From positions 1 to 26,494 of the forward strand of contig JAGCMG010000022.1 of the NCBI GenBank assembly GCA_017646555.1: a stretch of 26,494 nucleotides of DNA, given 5' to 3'. This stretch comes from Clostridia bacterium (GTDB lineage Bacteria > Bacillota > Clostridia > Christensenellales > Borkfalkiaceae). The notes beneath the pieces were generated by a model. That model was not told where the DNA came from and searched no databases. It saw nothing but the letters and a program-made list of their open reading frames with translations. Position numbers and translations under genes: made by a program. Of this stretch, positions 8,519 to 15,890 are shown one piece after another (position 1 is the stretch's first letter; every line of letters begins with the position of its first letter).

Positions 8519-9508
8519 ATGAAGTCGTATTCTTCCGCGCTCACGCTTTTAGAGACGGAAATCGCAATCAAATTTATAAAGGACTTGTTTGAAAAAGAAC
8601 TTGCAAAAGCATTAAAATTAACGCGAGTATCAGCGCCACTTTTCGTTCATCCGGAAACGGGCTTAAACGATAACTTAAACGGCTACGAAAGAACGGTTAG
8701 ATTTGACGTTAAAGCGCTTGGACAAGAAGTTGAAATCGTACAATCTCTTGCAAAATGGAAGAGAATGGCACTTAAAAAGTACGGTTTTGATTTACATACG
8801 GGCTTATATACCGATATGAACGCTATTCGTCGCGACGAAGATTTGGACGCAATCCACTCAATTTACGTTGACCAATGGGACTGGGAAAAAATCATTGAAA
8901 AAAGCGATAGAAAAATATCATACTTAAAAAAGACGGTAAAAGCCATTTATAAAGTGTTCAAAAAAACTGCCGACGCAGTAAATAAAAAATACCCGGCGCT
9001 TAAAAACGATTTACCTAATGAAATAACTTTCGTAACGGCGCTTGAGGCTGAAAAAGAATACCCGAATTTATCGAGAAAAGAACGCGAAACAGCGCTTGTT
9101 AAAAAACACGGCGCAGTATTTTTAATGGGTATCGGCTGGAACTTAAAAGACGGCACCCCGCACGACGGCAGAGCGGCTGACTACGACGACTGGAAATTAA
9201 ACGGCGATATTTTACTTTATAACGAAGTAACCGATTCTGCGTTTGAAGTTTCTTCAATGGGAATAAGAGTTGACGCAGTATCGTTAGTTAAGCAAATCAA
9301 GAAGAAAAAAGAAGAAGAAAAACTTTCAAATCCGTACTGTCAATCGGTGTTAAATAGCGAACTTCCTTTAACAATCGGTGGTGGTATCGGTCAATCAAGA
9401 CTTTGTATGTTCTTCTTAAAAAAGGCTCATATCGGCGAAGTTCAAGCGTCGGTTTGGGATGAAAAACAAATAACTGAACTTGCAGAGAAAGGTATAAATC
9501 TCTTATAA
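8519..9508 (+). CDS. asnA: Aspartate-ammonia ligase (AsnA-type asparagine synthetase)
   Basis: AsnA makes asparagine from aspartate, ammonia and ATP (AMP-forming) using a class II synthetase-like fold. At 329 aa it matches the family length (E. coli about 330). Signature blocks include SAPLFV near the N-terminus, then LNGYERTVRFD, KWKRMALKKY, LYTDMNAIRRDED with HSIYVDQWDWEK, MGIRVD, and the C-terminal LTIGGGIGQSRLCMFFL. A good ribosome-binding site (AAAGGACGGAG) precedes the ATG. It is 49 bases after trxA in the same operon. No T-box or other leader control is seen in the short gap. Confidence 0.97.
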   Translation: MKSYSSALTLLETEIAIKFIKDLFEKELAKALKLTRVSAPLFVHPETGLNDNLNGYERTVRFDVKALGQEVEIVQSLAKWKRMALKKYGFDLHTGLYTDMNAIRRDEDLDAIHSIYVDQWDWEKIIEKSDRKISYLKKTVKAIYKVFKKTADAVNKKYPALKNDLPNEITFVTALEAEKEYPNLSRKERETALVKKHGAVFLMGIGWNLKDGTPHDGRAADYDDWKLNGDILLYNEVTDSAFEVSSMGIRVDAVSLVKQIKKKKEEEKLSNPYCQSVLNSELPLTIGGGIGQSRLCMFFLKKAHIGEVQASVWDEKQITELAEKGINLL

Positions 9509-9542
9509 CGTACCCCGTTATTTTGTGAAAAAGGTCAAAATT

Positions 9543-10079
9543 ATGAAGTTTTTAATAGTATCAGATATACACGGCTCAGCGTATTATGCAAAAAAAGCCG
9601 TAGAACTTAAAAATAAAGAAAACGCCGATAAACTAATAATTTTAGGCGACGTGTTTAATCACGGTCCAAGAAATCCGTTCCCAAAAGACTACGCACCACT
9701 TATCGTTGCCGACGTGTTAAATTCAGTAAAGTCGGATTTAATCGTTATAAAAGGGAATTGTGATAGCGAAGTTGATACGCTTATTTCTGAATTTGATTTT
9801 ATTCCACACTTGCTTTTGGTCAGTGGGGGCAAAACTGTATTTTTAACGCACGGGCACGTGTATAATAAAGATTGTTTACCAAAGCAAGCGTTCGACGCGT
9901 TAATTTATGGTCATTTCCACACGGGTTTTATCGAAAAGAGTTTGATAAGCACCGTTGCAAACGCAGGCTCATTGTCTTTGCCAAAGGGCGGTACGCCGTC
10001 AAGTTATTTAACGCTTGAAGATAAAACGCTAATCTTAAAAGACGAAGACGGTAAAGAATTAGGCCGTACGGAAATTTAA
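9543..10079 (+). CDS. YfcE-like metallophosphoesterase
   Basis: This is a small calcineurin-like phosphoesterase of the YfcE/MJ0936 group, known to hydrolyse phosphodiesters in vitro with two metal ions. Metal ligands are visible as SDIHG (D8, H10), LGDVFNHG (D36), KGNCDSE, LTHGH and YGHFHTG. From the ATG at 9543 the protein is 178 aa, close to YfcE. A GTG at 9525 would add six residues, but the AAAAAGG just before the ATG and the typical start MKFLIVSDIHG favour 9543. It is the last gene of the operon, 34 bases after asnA and followed by a terminator. The physiological substrate is unknown. Confidence 0.9.
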   Translation: MKFLIVSDIHGSAYYAKKAVELKNKENADKLIILGDVFNHGPRNPFPKDYAPLIVADVLNSVKSDLIVIKGNCDSEVDTLISEFDFIPHLLLVSGGKTVFLTHGHVYNKDCLPKQAFDALIYGHFHTGFIEKSLISTVANAGSLSLPKGGTPSSYLTLEDKTLILKDEDGKELGRTEI

Positions 10080-10101
10080 TCAAAAAGTTTAATTTTTAAT
10101 T

Positions 10102-10130
10102 AAGCCCTTGCAAAAAGGGCTTTTTTATTT
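10102..10130 (+). terminator. Intrinsic terminator of the housekeeping operon
   Basis: A perfect 8-bp stem AAGCCCTT (10102-10109) and AAGGGCTT (10115-10122) encloses a 5-base loop and runs into a T-rich tail to 10130. It lies 22 bases past the phosphoesterase stop. Confidence 0.93.
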
Positions 10131-10169
10131 TCAAAAGTAAACCTAAACAAATCAAAATTATTCAAACGA

Positions 10170-10198
10170 TTGACAAATTAAAACGAAGAAGTTAAAAT
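10170..10198 (+). promoter_or_regulatory. Sigma-A promoter of the AraC-family gene
   Basis: TTGACA (10170-10175) and TAAAAT (10193-10198) are separated by exactly 17 bases. The expected transcription start, about 7 bases past the -10, falls at or within a base or two of the ATG at 10205, and no Shine-Dalgarno lies between. A leaderless message is therefore likely. Confidence 0.75.
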
Positions 10199-10204
10199 AA
10201 AACT

Positions 10205-10969
10205 ATGGCAAACAAACAAGAAATTTTAACTGAAGAAAACAAAGTTTTAGAATTTTCAATTATCAAAAAGCCCCAACCGTTGTTAAAATCGATAGTTTCG
10301 CTTTTTTATGAAATCTATTTAGTCAAGGGCAAAAGTGCAGAGTTCACCGTTGACGGCGAAAGATTGACTGCGAAGGAAGGGTGTATCGTGGCTATTCCAC
10401 CGTTAACGCCGTATTCGTGTAGTTTTCAAGCGTCGGACAAGGTTGTGCAAATAAAAATCGGCGAAAAGTACGCATCTCGTTTTTTTGAGCATTCGACGGG
10501 GAAAGTTTTGCCTTTTTTATTAGACGACGCGCCTTTTAACACAACCCTATTAAATAATATGTTTTCGCTATTTTTTGACGAAGACTTTACCGAACACGAA
10601 AGGTTGGCTTTTTCGGAAACGTTTTTTTCAAAAACGGCAAAACATTACGGTGTAAAAAACAAGGAAAATAAAGGCGATTCACAAACGGCTGAAATCGTTA
10701 GATATATCTACGAAAATTATGAAAAAGACATCACTTTAGAAACGCTAGCAAAAGAGTTTTGCGTATCAAAAATGGTGCTTTCAAGAAAGTTAAGCAAAAC
10801 GCTTGGTGCAGATTTAAGAAAGTTCGTTGGGGACGTCAGGGTAAGGGCATACGTTAAAATGCGCGCTGACAAAAAATATTCTAAAACTACTTCAATTGAA
10901 CTTGCTTATAAGTGTGGATTTAAAAGTTACGGCACTTTTTATCGCGCTTACAAACGCTATGGCGAATAA
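10205..10969 (+). CDS. AraC-family transcriptional regulator with N-terminal cupin domain
   Basis: The 254-aa protein has an N-terminal cupin-type sensing domain (about residues 15-110; VDGERLTAKEGCIVAIPPLTPY is typical of the sugar-sensing fold) and a C-terminal double helix-turn-helix. The first HTH begins near residue 176 (ITLETLAKEFCVSKMVLSRKL) and the second is around 230-254 (SIELAYKCGFKSYGTFYRAYKRY, with the family GF-S-F-R-Y pattern). It ends almost directly after the second HTH, as in many short AraC regulators. It is flanked by terminators on both sides, so it is monocistronic. It stands next to the sugar ABC transporter, whose promoter carries AraC-like direct repeats; control of that operon is inference. 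The effector is unknown. No canonical ribosome-binding site is present. Confidence 0.92.
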   Translation: MANKQEILTEENKVLEFSIIKKPQPLLKSIVSLFYEIYLVKGKSAEFTVDGERLTAKEGCIVAIPPLTPYSCSFQASDKVVQIKIGEKYASRFFEHSTGKVLPFLLDDAPFNTTLLNNMFSLFFDEDFTEHERLAFSETFFSKTAKHYGVKNKENKGDSQTAEIVRYIYENYEKDITLETLAKEFCVSKMVLSRKLSKTLGADLRKFVGDVRVRAYVKMRADKKYSKTTSIELAYKCGFKSYGTFYRAYKRYGE

Positions 10970-11026
10970 AAAATAAATTGTTCAATTTGCACAAATAAAA
11001 TTTTCAAAAAATTCAAAAATAAGCAT

Positions 11027-11070
11027 AAAAACCACTGTTTTAGAGCAAAAAACGGTGGTTTTTTCGTTTT
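11027..11070 (+). terminator. Intrinsic terminator after the AraC-family gene
   Basis: An approximately 15-bp stem pairs 11027-11041 with 11049-11063 (core ACCAC/GTGGT, one G-T pair) around a 7-base loop, followed by a T-rich run to 11070. A-rich on the left and T-rich on the right, it may work in both directions. Confidence 0.85.
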
Positions 11071-11260
11071 TATTAGGGGTGTTGGCTTTAAAAAATTCCC
11101 ACGCTGATTTTTCAAACGCTATTTTGTTTGCTAAAAATACAGTATTATATTTATATAATAACTTTTTTCGACGGATAGCGACAAAGATACCGTCAAAATA
11201 TGAAAATTTTTTTCATTTTTCATTAAAATTAACACACAGAATTAAAATTTTTAAGCAAAT

Positions 11261-11293
11261 AGTATATTTTTGCAATCAAACAGTATATTTTTG
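11261..11293 (+). promoter_or_regulatory. Two 12-bp direct repeats 21 bp apart, candidate AraC-type operator
   Basis: AGTATATTTTTG occurs identically at 11261-11272 and 11282-11293, a 21-bp period (two helical turns). The second copy ends 26 bases before the TATAAT at 11320, so it abuts the expected -35 position. This geometry is typical of activating AraC-family half-sites, and an AraC-family gene is adjacent. Binding itself is inference. Confidence 0.55.
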
Positions 11294-11296
11294 GTA

Positions 11297-11325
11297 TAGA
11301 TTTATTTGAAAAATTATTTTATAAT
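11297..11325 (+). promoter_or_regulatory. Probable activator-dependent promoter of the ABC transporter operon
   Basis: A perfect -10 TATAAT lies at 11320-11325. The -35 position at 17-bp spacing (11297-11302, TAGATT) is far from consensus. A perfect -10 with a poor -35 next to direct repeats suggests activator dependence. Confidence 0.5.
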
Positions 11326-11332
11326 GTTTGTA

Positions 11333-11420
11333 CTATCAAAAATGGGGTGTATTGCGCATTTTAATAGTTGGACGGTGGTCCTTACTATGTAAGGGGCAAA
11401 CGCAAACCGTTTTAGATAGC
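11333..11420 (+). ncRNA. Possible structured 5' leader of the transporter operon
   Basis: Within the predicted untranslated leader, CTATC (11333-11337) can pair with GATAG (11415-11419), closing a multi-helix element. Inside, GGAC/GTCC (11370-11373 with 11378-11381) and CCTTAC/GTAAGG (11380-11385 with 11389-11394) form hairpins that share CC and so are mutually exclusive if fully paired. I do not recognise a known riboswitch class. This could be a regulatory leader or chance pairing. Confidence 0.25.
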
Positions 11421-11460
11421 AAAGTCTGAATTGAAAAAAATCTAAAATAGGAGGTTTTTT

Positions 11461-13557
11461 ATGAAAAATAAGAAGATTTTTTCAATCTTAACGTTCATTC
11501 TCGCGTTAATTATGAGCTTCTCAATGTTCGCATGCCAAATGCCTGGCGCAGGTGGCGGTGGCAACAACAATGACAACACAGGCGACAGTGGTGACGAAGA
11601 TGATCCATGGGGCGACCTTGGTGACGAAGATGACGGTCGTGGTGAAGAAATGCTTGCATTCCGTTACAACACTGGTACGTCAGCAACTTACCAAGCAGCA
11701 ATGCAAAACGTAGTTAACCTTTGGAACACTCAATACGCAACTGCAAATGGATTTAAGGTAGCTGGTGCTGCATCAAGTTCAAGCAACTACGGTACTGCGC
11801 TTACCGCTGCAACCGTTCCTGACGTTGTAGAAATTGCCGATACTGACTCACAAGCAGTTCTTTCATCAAAACTCAACAATGGTCAAAGTGTTCTTTTACC
11901 ACTTGATACCACTGAAAACAACGGTGTAGACCTTACCAACGTAGGTGGTACTGACCTTACTGCAAAGTACGACAAAATCAGTTTAGAAAGATTTAGTTCT
12001 GGTACTAAAAACGTTAACGGCGTAATTAAGTATTCTCCACTTGCTGAAAACGCTAACTTATACGGTATCACTTCTTATATCAATGCATCAGTGCTCATTT
12101 ACAACGAAGATTTATTCGAAGCAATGGGTATTCAAATCATTTCAATGGATGAAGATGAAGCAATCGCTGCTGGTTACGGTCCTTTCGGCTATCACGTATA
12201 TGATACCAACCTTAATGGTAAAATCACTGTTGATTCTAGCAAATATGTTGAAATCAACCAAATCGCTGCTGTAAACAACAAAGTATCTACTGCAGAAGTT
12301 GAAGGTTATAGAGTATTCAACAACAAGATTCCTATGTCTTGGGAAGAATACATTGCACTTGCATCTGTATTCACCAAAGTATACAACGACAAACAACAAC
12401 ACGCTAATATGAAACACGGTATTACCGCAGAATACTGGTTCAACCTCGGTTGGTCAGTTGGTGGTGACGCTATGTACAGCAAAAACGATACGCTTTACTT
12501 CGGTCTTGACGATAATAACCCAAGTTACGTAGTTACCAATAACGTTACTATCGATGGTAAAAACTGGGTTAAAGGTGAAATTCTTGATTACGCTGCAAGA
12601 GCAGCTGTAGCAGCAAATAAAAATGCATATATCTCTAATCTTCACGAAATTTCTAACATCGTTGACGCTGTTTCGTTCTTCGTAGCAATGTCTAATAACA
12701 AAGACGTAAAAGTAGGTTATTCTGATGCTGAAGCAGCTGCTGCACAAGCAAAAGGTTTAGAACAAATGGCTGGTTACGGCGTAGGTTACGCTACTGGTAA
12801 CGGTAACTCACAATCTTACGAAGCAAACTTCACTACTCAATGTTCTGCAATGTGTATCCGTGGTTACGCAGCTATGAGAGACCACTTAAAGTCATACGAT
12901 TTCTGGAATATTGCACCACTTCCACAATATAAGCAATACACCGCTAATGCTGATGGTTCTGGTGATGAAGTTAAGACCAACGTTACTACTACTGCTAAAG
13001 CAGTTAAGAAAGTTAACGGCGTAGAAATTAAGGGTTACCTCTCTACTTGGTCTTCTGACTTTGCTTTCGCTATTCCACGTAACGCTAAGCATACCGAATG
13101 GGCTAAGACGTTCTTAAAATGGTTACTTACCGATAACGTACAAAATATGCTTATTGACGGTTCAGGTATTACTCCTATCGTTTCTTTAAGAAACAACGCT
13201 ACGTATTTACAAAAATTCCAAGAATCTTACGATATGGCAGATTTCAATATTGACGCACTCGTTAATGCATCTTACTATGGTACTGCAGCAGACTGGTGCT
13301 ACACCTCTGCTGGTAACGCTTGGGTTAACATTTGGTCTAACCCATTCAACAACGCATTAAGAATTGGTAAGTTGTCAATCTACAACTTCTACTATGGTAC
13401 TACTGCTAATACTGCAGTATACGAAGGCGATACCCGTGCAAATAAGACTTGGTCACAAATGGTTAACGAATACCTTGTAGACCAAACCGTTGCAGTTCCT
13501 GTAATGGAATACGAAATTATTTCGCACAAAACTTTCCAAAACTTACCTAACGCATAA
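11461..13557 (+). CDS. Oversized ABC sugar transporter solute-binding lipoprotein
   Basis: This is the extracellular substrate-binding component of the importer encoded by the next two genes. A lipoprotein signal peptide ends SMFAC with the acylated cysteine at C25, followed by a Gly/Asn/Asp/Glu-rich flexible linker (about residues 26-63). The remainder resembles family 1 extracellular solute-binding proteins: an early AAMQNVVNLWNTQY helix, ATVPDVVEIADTDSQAVL, LIYNEDLFEAMGI, PMSWEEYIALASVFTK, and the late AIPRNAKHTEWAKTFLKWLL helix before the C-terminus. At 698 aa it is far longer than the usual 400-550 aa. The surplus appears spread through the middle and C-terminal lobe. AGGAGG at 11449-11454 is an excellent ribosome-binding site, and codon use favours AAC, TTC, TAC, GGT and CGT, suggesting high expression. 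The substrate is unknown; a plant-derived oligosaccharide is inferred from the GH43 neighbours. Confidence 0.88.
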   Translation: MKNKKIFSILTFILALIMSFSMFACQMPGAGGGGNNNDNTGDSGDEDDPWGDLGDEDDGRGEEMLAFRYNTGTSATYQAAMQNVVNLWNTQYATANGFKVAGAASSSSNYGTALTAATVPDVVEIADTDSQAVLSSKLNNGQSVLLPLDTTENNGVDLTNVGGTDLTAKYDKISLERFSSGTKNVNGVIKYSPLAENANLYGITSYINASVLIYNEDLFEAMGIQIISMDEDEAIAAGYGPFGYHVYDTNLNGKITVDSSKYVEINQIAAVNNKVSTAEVEGYRVFNNKIPMSWEEYIALASVFTKVYNDKQQHANMKHGITAEYWFNLGWSVGGDAMYSKNDTLYFGLDDNNPSYVVTNNVTIDGKNWVKGEILDYAARAAVAANKNAYISNLHEISNIVDAVSFFVAMSNNKDVKVGYSDAEAAAAQAKGLEQMAGYGVGYATGNGNSQSYEANFTTQCSAMCIRGYAAMRDHLKSYDFWNIAPLPQYKQYTANADGSGDEVKTNVTTTAKAVKKVNGVEIKGYLSTWSSDFAFAIPRNAKHTEWAKTFLKWLLTDNVQNMLIDGSGITPIVSLRNNATYLQKFQESYDMADFNIDALVNASYYGTAADWCYTSAGNAWVNIWSNPFNNALRIGKLSIYNFYYGTTANTAVYEGDTRANKTWSQMVNEYLVDQTVAVPVMEYEIISHKTFQNLPNA

Positions 13558-13604
13558 TTAGGTAATCGCGATTAAATCGCACAAATTTTAACTAATACGT
13601 TACA

Positions 13605-13635
13605 CCCCGCTGTATTTAAATATTGTATAGCGGGG
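13605..13635 (+). other. Intercistronic hairpin between binding protein and permease genes
   Basis: CCCCGCT (13605-13611) pairs perfectly with AGCGGGG (13629-13635), with additional weaker pairs inside. No T-run follows, so it is probably an mRNA-stabilising or partial attenuation element in the 118-base gap, consistent with the need for more binding protein than permease. Confidence 0.6.
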
Positions 13636-13675
13636 GAGTAACTGTATTTACACTATTTACACAGGTGGTTCACCA

Positions 13676-14647
13676 ATGCAAGATTCATTTGTATTAAAAG
13701 ACGGTACGGTTATTCCAAGACGTAAACGTGGTTTCGGATGGCAAGGTTTTATCTTTTGTATTATTCCGTTTATAAGTTTCTTTGCGTTCAGTCTTTTTCC
13801 TATCGGTTATTCGTTAGTCGTATCGTTCACGGATATGGGTTTATACAACTCTATTGAACCGTGGAATTTTATGGGCTTAAGAAATTATGCTGAAGTTTTC
13901 CGTGATATGTTCTTCTGGCATACTATTGGCTTAGGCTTTTACTGCACGTTGGGACAATTTTTGTCTTTATCGGTCGCTCTTGCGATGTCAACGTTGTTAA
14001 GTACTAAAGTAAAGGGTTGGAATTTATTTTCTGCGCTCTACTTTATTCCTTATATCTGCTCAAGCGTAGCAGTATCTATGATTTGGAAAAGAATGTTTGA
14101 TACCGATTACGGTATCATCAATGAAATGATTTCCTTATTCGGGTACACAGGCTCACCAATTGCTTGGTCGGGTCAAAAATCCACGTACATGCTTATATTT
14201 ATTATAATCCAAGCGTGGAGTGCACCAGGGTACGGTATAATCATGTATAATGCGGCGTATACTTCGATTGACGGCACTTTATATGAGGCTGCTAAAATCG
14301 ACGGCGCGTCAAGGGGCAGGCAATTCCTTTCGATTACCTTACCACAACTTTCACCTACAACGTATTTCTTATTAATGCTTGGTATCATTAGTGGTCTCCA
14401 ACAATTCGAAATGTTCTCAATCTTTACTGGTGAAGAAGGTGGTTGGACAGGTATTACGACGGATGGTCCTGAATCTATGGGTTTTGTTCCGTTAATTTAT
14501 ATTAACATCACGGTTAAAGGTGGCAACACTGTTGGCGGTATGGGTTATGCTGCTGCAATGAGTTGGTTCTTGTTCTTTATCGTGTTTGGCGTGGCAAGAC
14601 TTAATGAGAAATTCTCAAAGGTATGGGTGGCGAACGAAAATGAGTAA
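13676..14647 (+). CDS. ABC sugar transporter permease, MalF-like (CUT1)
   Basis: This is the first integral membrane subunit of the importer, 323 aa with six or so transmembrane helices. The first (FIFCIIPFISFFAFSLFPIGYSLVVSF) follows a basic cytoplasmic N-terminus with RRKRG. The EAA loop that docks the ATPase reads LYEAAKIDGASRGRQFLSITLPQLSP, matching the permease consensus EAA---G---F--I-LP. The segment IPYICSSVAVSMIWKRMFD-DYGIINE is typical of UgpA/MalF-type sugar permeases. A GGTGG motif about 9 bases before the ATG serves as ribosome-binding site. Its end overlaps the next permease by 8 bases, so the two are translationally coupled. Confidence 0.93.
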   Translation: MQDSFVLKDGTVIPRRKRGFGWQGFIFCIIPFISFFAFSLFPIGYSLVVSFTDMGLYNSIEPWNFMGLRNYAEVFRDMFFWHTIGLGFYCTLGQFLSLSVALAMSTLLSTKVKGWNLFSALYFIPYICSSVAVSMIWKRMFDTDYGIINEMISLFGYTGSPIAWSGQKSTYMLIFIIIQAWSAPGYGIIMYNAAYTSIDGTLYEAAKIDGASRGRQFLSITLPQLSPTTYFLLMLGIISGLQQFEMFSIFTGEEGGWTGITTDGPESMGFVPLIYINITVKGGNTVGGMGYAAAMSWFLFFIVFGVARLNEKFSKVWVANENE

Positions 14648-15542
14648 AAATAATCAAATCAAACAAAACCCATTAGTTAACATTGGTTTATATTCAGCAT
14701 TAATATTCTTCTTACTCTTTACGATGTTACCGTTCTACGTGGTTATTGCAACTGCAATCACTGCTGCGTCTGAAACGGGTATAGCAGCAGGGTTTATCGC
14801 CTTACCATCGGAAATAGATTTAAGAGGTTTTACTGAAATATTTACTTTCCAAAACAACCTTTTAGAAGAATTTATGATTTTTGAAAACGTGTCGAAACTT
14901 CTTTCAGGTTTCTATAATATGTTTTGGCAAGTTGTTCCTAAGTCTATAATTTCGCTTTTTATATCAGGTTTAGCAGGTTATTCGTACTGTAAACTTAAGT
15001 TCAAACTTAAAAAACCTATGTTTGACTTCATGCTTGCAACTATGATGATTCCTATGGGTACGATGACTTTCGTATCGTTCTCATTCTTCGTTAAACTTGG
15101 TTGGTATAAAACTGTTTTACCACTTATTATTCCTAGTCTTTTCGGTGGTTCAGGTACAATCTTCTTCTTAAGACAATTCTTTGAAGGCGTTCCTACCGAA
15201 ATTTTGGAAGCAGCACGTGTTGACGGTTTAGGCGAAATAGGTATTTATTTTAAAATAGCAATGCCATTAGCAATGCCTGCGTTTATCTCTCAATTTATAC
15301 TTGGTTTTATCGGTGGTTATAACTCATATACCGGCCCGATGCTTTATCTTGAAGGTATGGACGCTTTGTATCCATTACAGTTAGTTCTTACAAAGAGTTT
15401 GGTTGCTTCGTATAGTACGAAAACTAATCCGCAGTTCCAAGCGTCTTACGTTGCTATTGCATTACTCCCGATATTGATAATTTACCTTTTCGGTCAAAAA
15501 TTCTTTATCAGTGGTATTACAAGTGGTGCAGTAAAAGGCTAA
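14640..15542 (+). CDS. ABC sugar transporter permease, MalG-like (CUT1)
   Basis: This is the second membrane subunit, 300 aa from the ATG at 14640, which overlaps the previous stop as ATGAGTAA and has GGGTGG at 14625-14630 upstream. A longer in-frame start at 14586 would add 18 residues lying wholly inside the upstream gene and is unlikely. Multiple hydrophobic helices are visible (LIFFLLFTMLPFYVVIATAI near the N-terminus and ALLPILIIYLFGQKFFISGI near the C-terminus). The EAA loop reads EILEAARVDGLGEIGIYFKIAMPLAMPA. The end FISGITSGAVKG is the characteristic C-terminus of MalG/UgpE-type permeases. No ATPase gene follows; the operon ends in a terminator, implying a shared ATPase encoded elsewhere. 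Confidence 0.94.
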   Translation: MSKNNQIKQNPLVNIGLYSALIFFLLFTMLPFYVVIATAITAASETGIAAGFIALPSEIDLRGFTEIFTFQNNLLEEFMIFENVSKLLSGFYNMFWQVVPKSIISLFISGLAGYSYCKLKFKLKKPMFDFMLATMMIPMGTMTFVSFSFFVKLGWYKTVLPLIIPSLFGGSGTIFFLRQFFEGVPTEILEAARVDGLGEIGIYFKIAMPLAMPAFISQFILGFIGGYNSYTGPMLYLEGMDALYPLQLVLTKSLVASYSTKTNPQFQASYVAIALLPILIIYLFGQKFFISGITSGAVKG

Positions 15543-15554
15543 AATTATATTCAT

Positions 15555-15608
15555 CTCCACCCCAATGAGTTGTTTTTTACAACTCATTGGGGCGGAGTAT
15601 GCTTTTTT
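15555..15608 (+). terminator. Strong intrinsic terminator of the ABC transporter operon
   Basis: A 14-bp perfect stem (15560-15573 with 15579-15592) and, after one mismatch, four more pairs (15555-15558 with 15594-15597) enclose a five-T loop. A run of six T follows at 15603-15608. It lies 13 bases past the permease stop. Confidence 0.93.
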
Positions 15609-15682
15609 ATATAAACGTTTATTTTGCGTAATTTTAACAAAATTTGGCTAAAAATAACGAAAAATAACCGTTTATCATTTAG

Positions 15683-15701
15683 GTAAAACTGTTGGTTTTA
15701 C
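15683..15701 (+). promoter_or_regulatory. Operator-like inverted repeat
   Basis: GTAAAAC (15683-15689) and GTTTTAC (15695-15701) are perfect inverted arms around a 5-base spacer. It has the size of a dimeric regulator site and lies between the transporter terminator and the first GH43 gene. The binding protein is unknown. Confidence 0.35.
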
Positions 15702-15728
15702 TTTTGCAAAGTAAATTTTATTTTTTTT

Positions 15729-15755
15729 ACGCGCGCGTATACGCGTATACGTGTG
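15729..15755. other. 27-base alternating purine-pyrimidine tract (Z-DNA/cruciform prone)
   Basis: From A15729 to G15755 every step alternates purine and pyrimidine, made of CG, TA and TG repeats, inside otherwise AT-rich DNA. It includes the 14-bp perfect palindrome GTATACGCGTATAC. Sequences of this kind can adopt Z-DNA or a cruciform under negative supercoiling. Confidence 0.7.
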
Positions 15756-15890
15756 AGAGTAATATGCTATTGCCAATATTGATTACGAAGGCAATTATAT
15801 AGGCAAGTTGCTTTTCTACAAAAATCAATTAGGCAACCATCAATTTTGCTTAGTTAAAAATGAAAAAACGATGTTAAATATCGGATTAAA

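Larger units (their letters stand above)
10970..11460 (+). other. Intergenic control region between AraC regulator and ABC transporter
   Basis: This 491-base stretch is very AT-rich. It holds the AraC-gene terminator (11027-11070), about 190 bases where I see no clear signal, a pair of 12-bp direct repeats (11261-11293), a TATAAT at 11320-11325, a structured leader (11333-11420) and AGGAGG at 11449-11454 for the solute-binding protein. An 84-codon open frame at 11055-11309 looks non-coding. Confidence 0.8.

Noticed and set aside
11055..11309. 84-codon open frame between the AraC gene and the transporter
   Set aside because: Its start lies inside the terminator, there is no ribosome-binding site, the composition is that of AT-rich spacer (Phe/Lys/Asn/Tyr), and it covers the direct repeats.
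14586..14639. Earlier start for the second permease
   Set aside because: It lies inside the first permease gene; ATGAGTAA overlap and GGGTGG support 14640.
15729..15755. CRISPR, attachment site or origin in the repeat-rich intergenic region
   Set aside because: Only two tandem copies without spacers, no integrase, no tRNA target, and no DnaA-box cluster seen.
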